NCBI RefSeq assembly: GCF_000380645.1 | Contig: NZ_AQXZ01000010.1 | Span: 1 to 64,000, forward strand | Length of the DNA stretch: 64,000 nt | DNA from: Smaragdicoccus niigatensis DSM 44881 = NBRC 103563 | Lineage (GTDB): Bacteria > Actinomycetota > Actinomycetes > Mycobacteriales > Mycobacteriaceae | Reading direction: 5' to 3' | Shown: positions 43,000-52,218 of the stretch, in pieces | Numbering within the stretch: position 1 is the first letter of the stretch | Layout: each line of letters starts with the position of its first letter | Translations under genes and position numbers: made by a program | The notes under the pieces: model-generated | What the model saw: only the letters and a program-made list of their open reading frames with translations | Told to the model about the DNA's origin: nothing | Database searches by the model: none

Positions 43000-44241
43000 G
43001 TGACTGACCTGGCCGGCGCCTCCCGATCGACCACGGCCGTGGGGCTGACCTTCGTCACCGCCGGGTCGATGATCGCGAACATCGCCGGCTACCTCATGCA
43101 CGTGACGGCGTCGCGGTGGCTCGGGGTCGATGGGTACAGCGAGTTCGCCGCGCTCCTTGCCGCGCAGCTTGTGCTCGCGGTGCCGGCACTGGCCTTGCAG
43201 AACGTCATGGCCCGCGAACGTGTGCGCGGGGTCGATTCCGCGCACCTGCGACTCCTGGCCACCCGGTGCGCTGGGCTCGTCGCCGTGCTCGGGTTGATCG
43301 CCGTGCCGGGCGTCGTCGCCGGTTTGCGAGTCGGCGCCGTGGCGGCCTTCGCGGCGCTGCTGACCGCTCCGGTCTACGTGCTGCTCGCCGGTGAGCAGGG
43401 GATCATGCAGGGCGAGGGCAGGTTCCGTGAGCTGGGCGGATTCCTGACGCTAGGGGGCGTCCTGCGGGTGGTTCCCGCAGTGGCCATGCTGGCGATCGGT
43501 GCGGGTACTTCCGCTGCGCTCCTGGCCGCGGCCGCGGGAACCACGGTGGCGGCCGTCGTGGCACGCCTGTGGAACCGGCGAAGTGAGCGGACCGGCGTGC
43601 GGCTGACCGTCGGACTGCAGACGGTGCTCGCCGCCTCGCAGCTGCAACTGGCGATGATCGTGCTGACGTCCCTCGATCTGCTGCTCGCGCGCGGGGTGCT
43701 CACCCAGACCGACGCGAGTATCTACGGACTGGGTGCCGTCGCGTCCAAGGTCGCCTTCTGGCTGCCGCAGGCGATATCGATCGTTCTGTATCCGCAGTTC
43801 GCGGCCGCCACGGGTTCGGCACGAGCGCTGCGATCGGCGCTGCTGATGCTCACCGGGATCGGGACGCTCGTCGTCGTCGGCATCGCCGTGTGTGCACCGC
43901 TGGCACCGATCGTTGCCGGCCGCGACTACCAGCCGGTGACCGGCGTCCTGTGGCTGTTCGCGCTACAGGGCGCCGTGTTGGCGATCGTGCAGTGCGCGCT
44001 GACGGCCGCGGTGGCCGTCGAACGCACACATGCCGCACTCGTGGCGTGGTGTGGGCTGGCCATCGAAGCTGCTTTGATCCTCACCATCGCGGACGGGTCG
44101 CTCGAGCGCGTCCTGACGATCGCAGCGTCCTGCGCGACGGCCGTTGCTGTGGTGACCGTGGCCGTGGCGATCGCCGAGCATGCACGCCGATCGGCGAAAC
44201 CTAGCGCGCCGGCGGCGGAGGCGGCGGGAACTGGCCGGTAG
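43000..44241 (+). CDS. Oligosaccharide/lipid flippase (MOP superfamily, Wzx/MATE-like)
   Basis: 413 residues, twelve predicted membrane helices in two similar halves. The N-terminal segment (FVTAGSMIANIAGYLMHVTASRWLGVDGYSEFAALLA) is the polysaccharide_synt / Wzx-like entry, with a basic RERVRGVD loop. A partner glycan is not defined, but neighbours are envelope glycosyltransferases. The Thr/Ala-rich C-terminal tail is cytoplasmic. Its end overlaps the convergent DUF3068 gene by 41 bp. Confidence 0.85.
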   Translation: MTDLAGASRSTTAVGLTFVTAGSMIANIAGYLMHVTASRWLGVDGYSEFAALLAAQLVLAVPALALQNVMARERVRGVDSAHLRLLATRCAGLVAVLGLIAVPGVVAGLRVGAVAAFAALLTAPVYVLLAGEQGIMQGEGRFRELGGFLTLGGVLRVVPAVAMLAIGAGTSAALLAAAAGTTVAAVVARLWNRRSERTGVRLTVGLQTVLAASQLQLAMIVLTSLDLLLARGVLTQTDASIYGLGAVASKVAFWLPQAISIVLYPQFAAATGSARALRSALLMLTGIGTLVVVGIAVCAPLAPIVAGRDYQPVTGVLWLFALQGAVLAIVQCALTAAVAVERTHAALVAWCGLAIEAALILTIADGSLERVLTIAASCATAVAVVTVAVAIAEHARRSAKPSAPAAEAAGTGR

Positions 44242-45355
44242 GCCGGTTGAACGGGTTCGTCGACCAGGGCGTCTCGGTCGGCAGCTGAGTTGTCTGAGTG
44301 GCCTCCGACGCGCTGACGCGCGTCGACCATTCCGGCTCGTCGTCGAACGGCGCAACAGCTTCGTCGTCACCGCCGCCGTCACCATTGCGGACGCGCAGTC
44401 CGGCGACGACGAGGGCGGCGATACCACCCAAGGCCAACAGCACGGGCAAGATGCGGCTGTACAGGCTCAGGCGGTCGGAGAAGTCGTTCGCGGTCGACAG
44501 CAGCGTCTCGACCGTGCTCTCGTCGAACGTGAGGTTCGCCTTCAGGACCGTCAGCACCGGCTTGCTCGCGCTGCGGGCGTAGAAGTTGTTGATCTTCTCC
44601 TCGGCCTTGACGATCGTGCCGGTGCGCGGTTCGACCCACAGGTCACGCTCGTTGGAGTACCACATCGGCAGCGTCACCTTCGTGCTGCCGCCGTCGATGC
44701 CCCACTTGTCGGCGCTGAACGTCGCGCTGTTGCTCTTGTCGACAGTGGTGAGGTCGACCGGGTTGATCTTCTGGTGGAAGTGGTAGACGGTCGTGCCGGC
44801 GAGGTCGGTTTCCTCGACGAACTGCAGCTCGAACGACTTGCGAGCGGTCAGGTCGAAGTACTGGTACGCCTTCTTCTCGGTGCCGATCGGGAAGCGGTAC
44901 TGCAGACCGGTGTGCTTGAGTTCCGTCGGCGGCTTGAGGCCGTTGTCCTGGAGCGATCCGACCGGATCGGTCGGGTCGCCGGTGGTGCGGTCGATCGTGA
45001 CGCGGTCGACGAGGGCGGACAGCAGGCCGGTGTCGCCCTGGCGGTCGGTCCGGCGCATCGTCTGACCACACTGCAACGTCGCCACACTGCTGTCGGCGGG
45101 GTCTTCGACGGTGATGAACCGCTGCATGACCAGCGGGACCTTCTTCGACGTGCCCAGGGTTGCCGAGCCTGACGTCGTCCGCGGGTCGACGAGTTCGGCG
45201 CCATCGTCATCGGTCGTGGCGACGGTCGTGGCCTCGAGGTCGAGCGGAGTCTTCGCCAACTGCGAGTACGTGAACGTGGGCAGCAGAACCGCGGCGACCA
45301 GGAAGAACGCACCCAGCCCGAACAGGATGAGCGTCACCAAGCGCCCACGTGGCAT
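44201..45355 (-). CDS. DUF3068 (PorA-type) membrane protein, Rv0227c-like
   Basis: 384 residues: one helix at about 8-30, a large extracytoplasmic domain (about 31-320) and a second helix near 325-345, followed by a Pro-rich cytoplasmic tail. Sequence strings RFPIGTEKKAYQYFD and VYHFHQKI are typical of DUF3068, which is conserved in mycolic-acid bacteria and lies beside TmaT in M. tuberculosis (Rv0227c/Rv0228). Start ATG 45355 with GAGGAG 8 nt upstream. It diverges from the TmaT-like gene across 114 bp. Role in mycolate handling is inferred from synteny only. Confidence 0.87.
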   Translation of the reverse strand: MPRGRLVTLILFGLGAFFLVAAVLLPTFTYSQLAKTPLDLEATTVATTDDDGAELVDPRTTSGSATLGTSKKVPLVMQRFITVEDPADSSVATLQCGQTMRRTDRQGDTGLLSALVDRVTIDRTTGDPTDPVGSLQDNGLKPPTELKHTGLQYRFPIGTEKKAYQYFDLTARKSFELQFVEETDLAGTTVYHFHQKINPVDLTTVDKSNSATFSADKWGIDGGSTKVTLPMWYSNERDLWVEPRTGTIVKAEEKINNFYARSASKPVLTVLKANLTFDESTVETLLSTANDFSDRLSLYSRILPVLLALGGIAALVVAGLRVRNGDGGGDDEAVAPFDDEPEWSTRVSASEATQTTQLPTETPWSTNPFNRPTGQFPPPPPPAR

Positions 45356-45452
45356 AACTCTGCTCCTCAAATCACGGATATCGACTCGACGGTATCAGCA
45401 GAGACTGAGTGAACCGGGACACCGCACGGCTAGACGGCTGGTTGTGGGCACA

Positions 45453-45469
45453 GGCACACTGGGTGTGCC
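45453..45469 (+). promoter_or_regulatory. Palindrome abutting the tmaT start codon
   Basis: GGCACAC (45453-45459), TGG, GTGTGCC (45463-45469), immediately followed by the ATG at 45470. As RNA it would be a 7-bp hairpin touching the start codon; as DNA a possible operator. No ribosome site is visible. Confidence 0.4.
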
Positions 45470-46672
45470 ATGCAGCTTGTCGTCGCCCCGCCCGCCCCTT
45501 CCACGGCACCGCACGGTCTTCGGACGACGCGCCCATCGGGTTATCTGCCCGCGGTCGAGGGCATGCGAGCCGTCGCTGCGATCGGAGTTCTATTCACGCA
45601 CACGGCTTTCCAAACCGATGCCATCAGGTGGCCGGTCCTCGGGCCGCTGCTTGGACGGCTCGATCTGGCGGTCGCGGTGTTCTTCGCGATCTCGGGCTAC
45701 CTGTTGTGGCGGGTGCACGCCGCGGCGGCTCGCGGACTCGCGACTCCACCTTCGGTACGCCGTTACTTCCGTCACCGTGCGGTTCGCATCCTGCCCGCCT
45801 ATTGGGTCGCGGTGTGCGTCGTCCTGTTGTTTGTCGCCGGCGGCTCGTTCGAAGTGTGGTTCGCGAACCTGACACTCACGCAGCTGTACTTTCCATTCAC
45901 CCTGACGACCGGCCTCACCCAGATGTGGAGCCTCGCGGTCGAGGTCGCGTTCTATGTTGCGTTGCCGCTGATCGCGATTGCGATGCGCCCGCTGCGCGAC
46001 GATATCGCCAACCTGCGGGCGCCGATAATTCTGGGCGTCTCGCTGGCTTCACTGGGTTGGGCACACTTCAACCTTCCGCTTCCGCAGGGCGTCGACCCGT
46101 CCTCGATGCCGCCTGCGTACCTGTCGTGGTTCGGTGCGGGCATGCTCCTGGCGGAACTGTCCATCGGATGGCCGGAGCTGGTCACGCGGATCATGACGAA
46201 GCAGTGGATCTTCTACGTGGTCGCAGCGCTGACGTTTTGTCTGTCGGCGACGCCGGTCGCCGGGCCCGGCGGTCTCGTGATCCTGGAGACGTACCAATTC
46301 AGCACGAAGGTCGCACTGGGAGCGATTCTGGCGTTTGCGCTGATGGCACCGGTCGTCGCAAGTGATCGTCCACATCGATTCCTCGACAGTCGGGTCATGC
46401 AGACCCTCGGACGCTGGTCGTACGGAATCTTCATCTGGCACGTCGGCGTTCTGGCGATCGTTCTGCCCGTCGTCGCGGTCGCGCCGTTCTCCGGCCACTT
46501 CGTCCTCGTGACGGTCGTGACGCTCGGTTTGTCGATCCTGATCGCCGCGGCGAGCTACGCCCTCGTTGAGGAACCGCTGCGGGTCGTATCGCGGCGCTGG
46601 GAACGCAACCATTCCGGTGCTCCGACCGCGGCGGCGCCTGTCACCGCGACGGCGACCAGGCAGAGGAACTGA
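45470..46672 (+). CDS. tmaT: Acyltransferase 3 family protein, TmaT-like
   Basis: 400 residues, ten to eleven membrane helices, acyltransferase_3 family. Catalytic-type motifs are visible: the first-helix region GYLPAVEGMRAVAAIGVLFTHT (with His), DLAVAVFFAISGYLL, the RxxR-like RHRAVRILPAYW, and QMWSLAVEVAFYVALPL. Synteny (next to Rv0227c-like DUF3068 and aftD) makes it the Rv0228/NCgl2759 counterpart, reported to acetylate trehalose monomycolate before MmpL transport, and an mmpL3 gene lies 17 kb away. Its last 118 bp overlap the 3' end of aftD on the other strand. Confidence 0.82.
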   Translation: MQLVVAPPAPSTAPHGLRTTRPSGYLPAVEGMRAVAAIGVLFTHTAFQTDAIRWPVLGPLLGRLDLAVAVFFAISGYLLWRVHAAAARGLATPPSVRRYFRHRAVRILPAYWVAVCVVLLFVAGGSFEVWFANLTLTQLYFPFTLTTGLTQMWSLAVEVAFYVALPLIAIAMRPLRDDIANLRAPIILGVSLASLGWAHFNLPLPQGVDPSSMPPAYLSWFGAGMLLAELSIGWPELVTRIMTKQWIFYVVAALTFCLSATPVAGPGGLVILETYQFSTKVALGAILAFALMAPVVASDRPHRFLDSRVMQTLGRWSYGIFIWHVGVLAIVLPVVAVAPFSGHFVLVTVVTLGLSILIAAASYALVEEPLRVVSRRWERNHSGAPTAAAPVTATATRQRN

Positions 46673-49600
46673 ATCGTCGTCGAGTGGCCGAAGTAGCCGG
46701 TCAATGACTGCCACGGTCCGCGCGACAGCAGCGCCACGGCGAGCCCGTAGGTGATGCCGACTGCCGCCGGAACCCATCGCGGCCATCGCCGCCGAACGTA
46801 AGGCTCGGCCAGGAGCGCACCCACTCCGACCAGCGCGCCTACGACTCCCGAGATGGCCGCACAGGCGGCAACCACGCCAATCGCCCCCAACCAGGTGATC
46901 GTCGGGACGTTCATCCTGCTCGTCGTGCGACCTCGGCTGCCGATCAGCGCGAGTGCAAACAGGGGCAGGAGCAGCAGTAATCCACCGAAGATCGCCACGC
47001 GGTACCAGGTGTCGAGCGCGAATTCGAGAGTCACCCGAGTGATGCCCGGTGGCACGACCCAGCCCTGCTGCCAGCCGTTCACGGTGATGGCCTGCAGTTT
47101 CTTGCCGTCCGCCGTCGCGGTCCAGCCCACGTTCGTGCTCTCCGGCACGACCAGAATCTGCGCTTTCTGCGATGCCTGGACGTCGACCTCCCGGTGGGAG
47201 TTCGTCCAGTCGTCCTTCTTGACGTCGAAATGGCGCGGGTCGGCGACCGGGGTGCCAGTGTTCAGCCGCAGCTGGTCGGTCACGAACAGCGGACCCGCCT
47301 CGACCCGGACGTCGGAGTTTCCGGCCGGCAGTTCCGCGCTCGGCAGGCACGGCGAGGCCTCGAGGACCTCGTTCGACTTGAGCTGCGCAACCGTCGCTCG
47401 AACGCTGGTCGGGACGATCGTCTTGCCGATGGTGATGGTCGGTCCTTGGCCGCAGGGGATCTCGATGACCCGATCGCTGGGCTGCGGCGTCGCACGAATG
47501 ACTGCTCCGTCATCTCCGATCAGCGCGACCTCGGCGAGGCCCGGACTCTGCGCGACGTTGAATCCGGCCGGAGTGCGGTCGAGCGTCGTCCGCCAGTCCA
47601 GGATCGAGATGTCGATTCGGTCGGTGACCTGCGGGTGTACCGCGATCGTGGAGGTCGAACTCGAGGGCACGGTGAGCGTCTCCGGCCCCGCGCCGAGATT
47701 GACCGATACGTGTTGCGGCGCGGCCGGCAGCTGACCCAGGCTGCGCGTCAGCTGAATACCGGTGATGAGACGGGGCGCCGGTAGGAGAACGGTGATCGTG
47801 GCTCGGCCACCCGTGGTGTTGACTGTGCTGTCCGGTGCGGTCCACGTCGTGCGCACATCTCCGTCCGCCGCCGCGAACGCGGAGCCGCGCAGGTCGGCGA
47901 CATTGGCTCCGCCGATCGCGGTCAGCGGCAGCGTCGTCATGATCCGTTCGAGTTCGGCTCCCGGCCGGGACCGGACGGTGAGGACCGGATAGACCGTCAC
48001 CGTTGCCGGAACCTCGAGCGTCCGGGCGAAGTGCTCTTCCTCAGGGGGGAGAAGGAGCGCGGGGCTGCACCGAACTCGATCTTGGCTGTCGAAACAGGCC
48101 GGCCGCCCCGGAAGCTCCTGCCCGAGATCCCAACCGGCGATCGTGCTCCCAGCGGCCGGCGCGGGCACGATGACGTGCTGGTAAATCGGGACGAAGACCG
48201 GGTTGTCAGGGTCGGCGAAGTCCTTCAGCGACACTTCGGCGAGGCCGAACTGGTTACCCACGCTGCCGTCGACCGTGGCCTTGGCGGTGATGCGGATCCA
48301 CGTCGTTCGCCCGGGCGGGAGAGCGACCGCAACCGGCGTACCCGGTGCGCCCACGCGCACGCCGGTGCTGCCGATGTCGGTCGAGACTTCGATGTCCGCG
48401 ACTCGGGAGCCATAGGCGCCTGCGCTCGGCGTGAGGTACAGGAGGCCCGACGTGATCGGGCGATCGAGGTTGAGTTGCATCCACTCGCCGAGCGCGCCCT
48501 TACTTCCTTCGCTCACCCAACTGGTGCCGGGATCGCCGTCGAATGCGCTGCCGGCCGAGCTGCTCGGTGACACCCCGCCGAGTTGGACCGCGTCGGCCGC
48601 CGAGCTCGACACGGTGACGCGGGCTCCGACCCACTCGGCGGAGATCAACCGAGCACCGTCGACGGGGTAGTCGGCCTTGGCATTGAGGGTTCGGCGGGGG
48701 TCTCCGACCGACCGGATGGCGGAAGCGTGATCGTCGACGCGGCCGTAGTCGATCTCCCGGTTCAGGGGCGTGTCGGTGACGGTGACCAGGGGCGCGCGGA
48801 CGCCGGCGCGTGCGGCATCGGAGGCCAACAGAGCGGTCGGCAGGCCCATTCGGATCAGTGCTTCGGGGCCGCCGTCGACGACGGGGATGTCGGCCATCGC
48901 CGCCGTGTACGGCTCTGTGGGATTGGGGTCTTCGGGCAGCACCTGGTAGATCTCGACCGGCTTGTACGGCGGCCGAAGTTCGGTGTCATAGACGATTCCC
49001 GGCTGCTTGGCGGTGCCCGGCAATTCGCCGAACTCGGCGACCTTGCGTAAACCCGGGGAGGACGCGAGGACGTGGTGCACGAGCAGTGGACGCGTCGATT
49101 GGGACGTCTCGGGGTCGAGGTCGTTGCGGACGACGAGGTAGCCCACACCCATGCTGCGCAGTGCCGCCGAGAGGTTAGGAGAGGGCTGTCCGGAAGCGAA
49201 GAGCCGTTGGATGGCATCGAGAGCGCGAATCGCGCCCGGCGGATTCAACGGGATCGCGTCGCGGACCGCCCACGGCGAGCGAGCCAGAGCCTGTAGCGGC
49301 TCATCGCGGGTCAGACCCCACGTCTGGCTGCCGAACGGTGCGCCCGGGACGACGAGCGCGCGAGTGTGCGGGGCGTTGTCGGCGAGCCAATCGGCGGTGT
49401 CCTGCCAATACTGCGGTAGTTCGTCGTAGGTGCCGCGGGGCGCGAGCCGACCAGTCCAGGCCACGGCCGTCGCCACGGTGACAGCGACCAGAATGAGGGC
49501 CGCTCCGGCCATTGCCCGGTGCCGTTCGACATGTGCGAGGAGGCTCGCGAGGCGCCGCCACGGAGTCGCCAGCGGGAGTGGCACGTTCGCCAGGAGATGT

Positions 49601-50811
49601 GCGAGCCCCAGCGCGAGTGGAAGCCGGATCAGCGGGTCGAACTTGTGGACGTTCCGCAGCGGTGCTCCCGCGCCGTCCAGGAAGTGGCGGACGGGCTCAG
49701 CGATCGCGGACCCGAGCGCGTCCGGATAGCCGACCGTCAGGATGACGACGCCGGCCAGGAACATAACCGTGAGGCGGCCGCGAGCGGGCATCGACTTCAG
49801 CGTCAAGCCCATGAGGCCCGTGACGGCGATAGCGCCCGTCGCCAGCACGGTGACCGGCTGCGTGATGAGCACCGATCCGGCGATGCGGTCGGGCGAGACG
49901 AAGGCAGTCCAACTGTCGGTTCCGCGCAACACTTCGACCAGCGAGTTCCACTGCGTCGTGACACCGGCCGATTCGATGAAGTCGAGGAACGGCGGACTCA
50001 GCCGCCCGAGGAGCAGCAGCGGAACGAGCCACCAGACGGTCGCCAGGGCCAAGCACAGGACCCACCACCCCGTGAAGCGCACCCAGATCTTGTTGGGTTT
50101 GGTCAGGAGCCACCAGATCCCGGCAGGGACACACGCTGCGAAGGTCGCGATGGCGTTGACCGAACCCATCAACGCCACGGCGACCGCGCTGCGGGCCGCG
50201 GCCCGGCGGGGGGTGACGTCGCCACTCCACAGTCGGACCAGAGGAAGCAGCACCCAGGGCGCCAGCATCATCGGGAGCGACTCGGACGAGATGGGCCCGA
50301 TCGTCGTGAGAATGCGCGGACTCAGCGCGAAGGCGATCGCAGCGAGGACGCGCGACCCACGGTTGCCGATCCCGAGCGCTTCGGCGAGGCGAATGATTCC
50401 CCAGAATCCGGCCGTGAGCAGGATCGCCCACCACAGTCGCTGAGTGATCCATGCGGGGATATGCAGGAGATGCCCGAGGCTGAAGAACGCGCCATGCGGG
50501 AAGAAGTATCCGTAGGCCTGGTTCTGAACTTGGCCCAGCGGGGCCTGACTGCTCCAGAGATGCGCTGCCCGCGCGAGGAATCCGATCGGATTCTGGCTCA
50601 GGTCGTACTTGGTGTCAGCGGCGATCTTCCCGGGGTCTTGCCAGAACGCAAGAATCAGAAAGGCGATTGCCGCGCCCGCGAGATGGCGGCGTCCGAAGGG
50701 TGATCGGTCGACTTCGGCGAGCGAAGCAGCGGATTCGGTCGCCGGAGTCCTGGCCTTGGCGCGACGTAAACTCGCCGGAATCCTGGCCTTGGCGCGACGT
50801 AAACTCGACAA
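46555..50811 (-). CDS. aftD: Alpha-(1->3)-arabinofuranosyltransferase AftD
   Basis: 1418 residues. N-terminal GT-C membrane part (about 45-470) with the typical Asp in first loop (PGKIAADTKYDLSQNP) and QNQAYGYFFPHG. A very large extracytoplasmic region follows, containing carbohydrate-binding modules (LNLDRPITSGLLYLTPSAGAYG and similar), and membrane helices close the protein (about 1290-1400). It adds arabinofuranose branches to arabinogalactan/lipoarabinomannan using decaprenyl-phospho-arabinose. The reading frame opens after a TAA at 50828-50826, and the only standard start before the membrane region is TTG 50811. A 33-bp tandem duplication encodes the repeat SLRRAKARxPA in the first 24 residues. 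Confidence 0.93.
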   Translation of the reverse strand: MSSLRRAKARIPASLRRAKARTPATESAASLAEVDRSPFGRRHLAGAAIAFLILAFWQDPGKIAADTKYDLSQNPIGFLARAAHLWSSQAPLGQVQNQAYGYFFPHGAFFSLGHLLHIPAWITQRLWWAILLTAGFWGIIRLAEALGIGNRGSRVLAAIAFALSPRILTTIGPISSESLPMMLAPWVLLPLVRLWSGDVTPRRAAARSAVAVALMGSVNAIATFAACVPAGIWWLLTKPNKIWVRFTGWWVLCLALATVWWLVPLLLLGRLSPPFLDFIESAGVTTQWNSLVEVLRGTDSWTAFVSPDRIAGSVLITQPVTVLATGAIAVTGLMGLTLKSMPARGRLTVMFLAGVVILTVGYPDALGSAIAEPVRHFLDGAGAPLRNVHKFDPLIRLPLALGLAHLLANVPLPLATPWRRLASLLAHVERHRAMAGAALILVAVTVATAVAWTGRLAPRGTYDELPQYWQDTADWLADNAPHTRALVVPGAPFGSQTWGLTRDEPLQALARSPWAVRDAIPLNPPGAIRALDAIQRLFASGQPSPNLSAALRSMGVGYLVVRNDLDPETSQSTRPLLVHHVLASSPGLRKVAEFGELPGTAKQPGIVYDTELRPPYKPVEIYQVLPEDPNPTEPYTAAMADIPVVDGGPEALIRMGLPTALLASDAARAGVRAPLVTVTDTPLNREIDYGRVDDHASAIRSVGDPRRTLNAKADYPVDGARLISAEWVGARVTVSSSAADAVQLGGVSPSSSAGSAFDGDPGTSWVSEGSKGALGEWMQLNLDRPITSGLLYLTPSAGAYGSRVADIEVSTDIGSTGVRVGAPGTPVAVALPPGRTTWIRITAKATVDGSVGNQFGLAEVSLKDFADPDNPVFVPIYQHVIVPAPAAGSTIAGWDLGQELPGRPACFDSQDRVRCSPALLLPPEEEHFARTLEVPATVTVYPVLTVRSRPGAELERIMTTLPLTAIGGANVADLRGSAFAAADGDVRTTWTAPDSTVNTTGGRATITVLLPAPRLITGIQLTRSLGQLPAAPQHVSVNLGAGPETLTVPSSSTSTIAVHPQVTDRIDISILDWRTTLDRTPAGFNVAQSPGLAEVALIGDDGAVIRATPQPSDRVIEIPCGQGPTITIGKTIVPTSVRATVAQLKSNEVLEASPCLPSAELPAGNSDVRVEAGPLFVTDQLRLNTGTPVADPRHFDVKKDDWTNSHREVDVQASQKAQILVVPESTNVGWTATADGKKLQAITVNGWQQGWVVPPGITRVTLEFALDTWYRVAIFGGLLLLLPLFALALIGSRGRTTSRMNVPTITWLGAIGVVAACAAISGVVGALVGVGALLAEPYVRRRWPRWVPAAVGITYGLAVALLSRGPWQSLTGYFGHSTTIQFLCLVAVAVTGAAAVGAPEWLRSQRRDTTRSGSSTRA
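50741..50806 (-). repeat. 33-bp tandem duplication in the aftD N-terminus
   Basis: Two adjacent copies, 50741-50773 and 50774-50806, differ at one base. In frame, each encodes 11 residues (SLRRAKAR[I/T]PA). The near identity shows that the duplication is recent. The repeat is basic and lies before the first membrane helix. Confidence 0.9.
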
Positions 50812-50840
50812 CGGCGCTGCGTATTACGCGGCCGTGGGGA

Positions 50841-51011
50841 TCAGCGGCTGCCGTACGTGACGATTCCGAGCAGCGACGACTCGGCGTTGGCACTGCGATC
50901 GATGTTCGGGCGGGAGTTGTCGGACACGGCGACGGTGATGCCGAGCACGAGAGCAACTCCGAGCACACCTCCGGCGAGGGCGCTCAAAAGACCGGGTCGA
51001 ACGATGTCCAT
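50841..51011 (-). CDS. DUF2613 small membrane/secreted protein (Rv0236A-like)
   Basis: 56 residues: MDIVRPGLLSALAGGVLGVA, then a hydrophobic run to about residue 29 and a polar tail ending LLGIVTYGSR. This matches the DUF2613 family, whose member Rv0236A lies next to aftD in M. tuberculosis. The start ATG 51011 has TACCGT 7 nt upstream and seems leaderless. It ends 29 nt before the aftD TTG, so the two are likely co-transcribed and aftD, which lacks a ribosome site, may depend on this gene's translation. Function unknown. Confidence 0.82.
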   Translation of the reverse strand: MDIVRPGLLSALAGGVLGVALVLGITVAVSDNSRPNIDRSANAESSLLGIVTYGSR

Positions 51012-51018
51012 GGCGTCC

Positions 51019-51024
51019 ACGGTA
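51019..51024 (-). promoter_or_regulatory. -10 hexamer of leaderless DUF2613-aftD transcript
   Basis: TACCGT on the minus strand, 7 nt before ATG 51011; the same hexamer as in the dedA promoter. Confidence 0.5.
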
Positions 51025-51029
51025 GCAGT

Positions 51030-52109
51030 TCAGTCTGTGGCGAAGCTCAACAGTCCGCGCAGAGTGCGCAGCTTGGCAGTGGTTTCGGCCAGCTCATCGG
51101 CGGGATCCGAACTGGCGACGATTCCGCCGCCGGCGTAGAGGCGGGCGTGGAATCCGTTCGGGGACAACACTGCGCAGCGGATCGACACGATCCAGTCGCC
51201 GTCGCCCTGGGCGTCGCACCAGCCGACGGCACCCGCGTAGAAGCCGCGGTCGCCTTCGATCTCGCGAATTGCCTCGAGTGCGGAATCGGTCGGCGTCCCG
51301 CCGACGGCCGGCGTCGGATGCAAGAGCGCGGCGAGGTCGAGAGCGGTGGTCGCTGGTTCAGCAAGCGTTGCGCGAATCGGTGTCGCCAGGTGCCACACGT
51401 GCGGCGTGCTCGCCAGGATCGGCCCGGCCGGAACGTCGATCTCGGTGCACACCCCGCTGAGGCGGTCGCGCAGGTACTCGATGACGTACGCATGCTCTTC
51501 GAGGTTCTTGTCGGAATCGAGGAGCTTCTGGGCGTTCGCCTCGTCCGATTCGGGGTCCGTCCCGCGGGGAGTGCTGCCCGCCAGCGGCTTCAATGTCACG
51601 CTGCGTCCGCGCCGGCTGACCAGCACTTCCGGGCTGGCGCCGATGAGGGTGGTGCCCACGTGATCGGAACCGGCGGCCGAGAGGTCGACCGCGAAGACGT
51701 TGCCAGTGGGGTATCGAACTGCCGCGTGAAGTGCGAAGTCCACGGGGTCGATCGCGGCGTTGGCGGCGACGTCGATCGACCGGGCCAGAACGACTTTCTC
51801 CAGCTCACCGGCACGAATCCGTTCGATGGCACCCGCGACCCGGGCACTGTGTTCGGCGGGCGTGGGGTTCTCCGCGACGACGGACAGCGCGATCGGGTCG
51901 TGCTGCACCGGAGTGATCGACCTCCGCGTGACCTGACCGGCGCGGAACAGCGCGGTCGGGTGAGTGGGGTCGAACGGCAATGCACCGGCGATGAATGCAT
52001 CCCGTTGGGTGCGGATTGCGATGCCGGCTTCGTGGACAGACTGGAACGTCTCGCGCGCGCCCGTGGCTCGCACGACACTGCCCGCTCGGGCCAAAAGAAA
52101 TCCGTCCAT
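51030..52109 (-). CDS. Isochorismate synthase
   Basis: 359 residues, chorismate-binding (MST) family. It converts chorismate to isochorismate for menaquinone or siderophore synthesis. The catalytic base Lys and neighbours appear in GELEKVVLARSIDV. Further signatures are TLIGASPEVLVSRRG, PLAGSTPRGTDPESDE, HPTPAVGGTP (GG-T-P) and DRGFYAGAVGWCD. It is EntC-like (Rv3215), and no siderophore genes are adjacent, so a menaquinone role is as likely. ATG 52109 was chosen; upstream in-frame sequence has no conserved content. Confidence 0.9.
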   Translation of the reverse strand: MDGFLLARAGSVVRATGARETFQSVHEAGIAIRTQRDAFIAGALPFDPTHPTALFRAGQVTRRSITPVQHDPIALSVVAENPTPAEHSARVAGAIERIRAGELEKVVLARSIDVAANAAIDPVDFALHAAVRYPTGNVFAVDLSAAGSDHVGTTLIGASPEVLVSRRGRSVTLKPLAGSTPRGTDPESDEANAQKLLDSDKNLEEHAYVIEYLRDRLSGVCTEIDVPAGPILASTPHVWHLATPIRATLAEPATTALDLAALLHPTPAVGGTPTDSALEAIREIEGDRGFYAGAVGWCDAQGDGDWIVSIRCAVLSPNGFHARLYAGGGIVASSDPADELAETTAKLRTLRGLLSFATD

Positions 52110-52205
52110 CTCATCGCCGACCCTACCTCGGAGTATGCGCTCAGAACCGAGGGGTGTGACGCGTCCCATGGGTGTTGGTTCCAGGGTTTGCGGTGGGTTC
52201 GCCTA

Positions 52206-52211
52206 TACGGT
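52206..52211 (+). promoter_or_regulatory. -10 hexamer of leaderless lpqI transcript
   Basis: TACGGT, 7 nt before GTG 52219. Confidence 0.5.
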
Positions 52212-52218
52212 TGACCGA

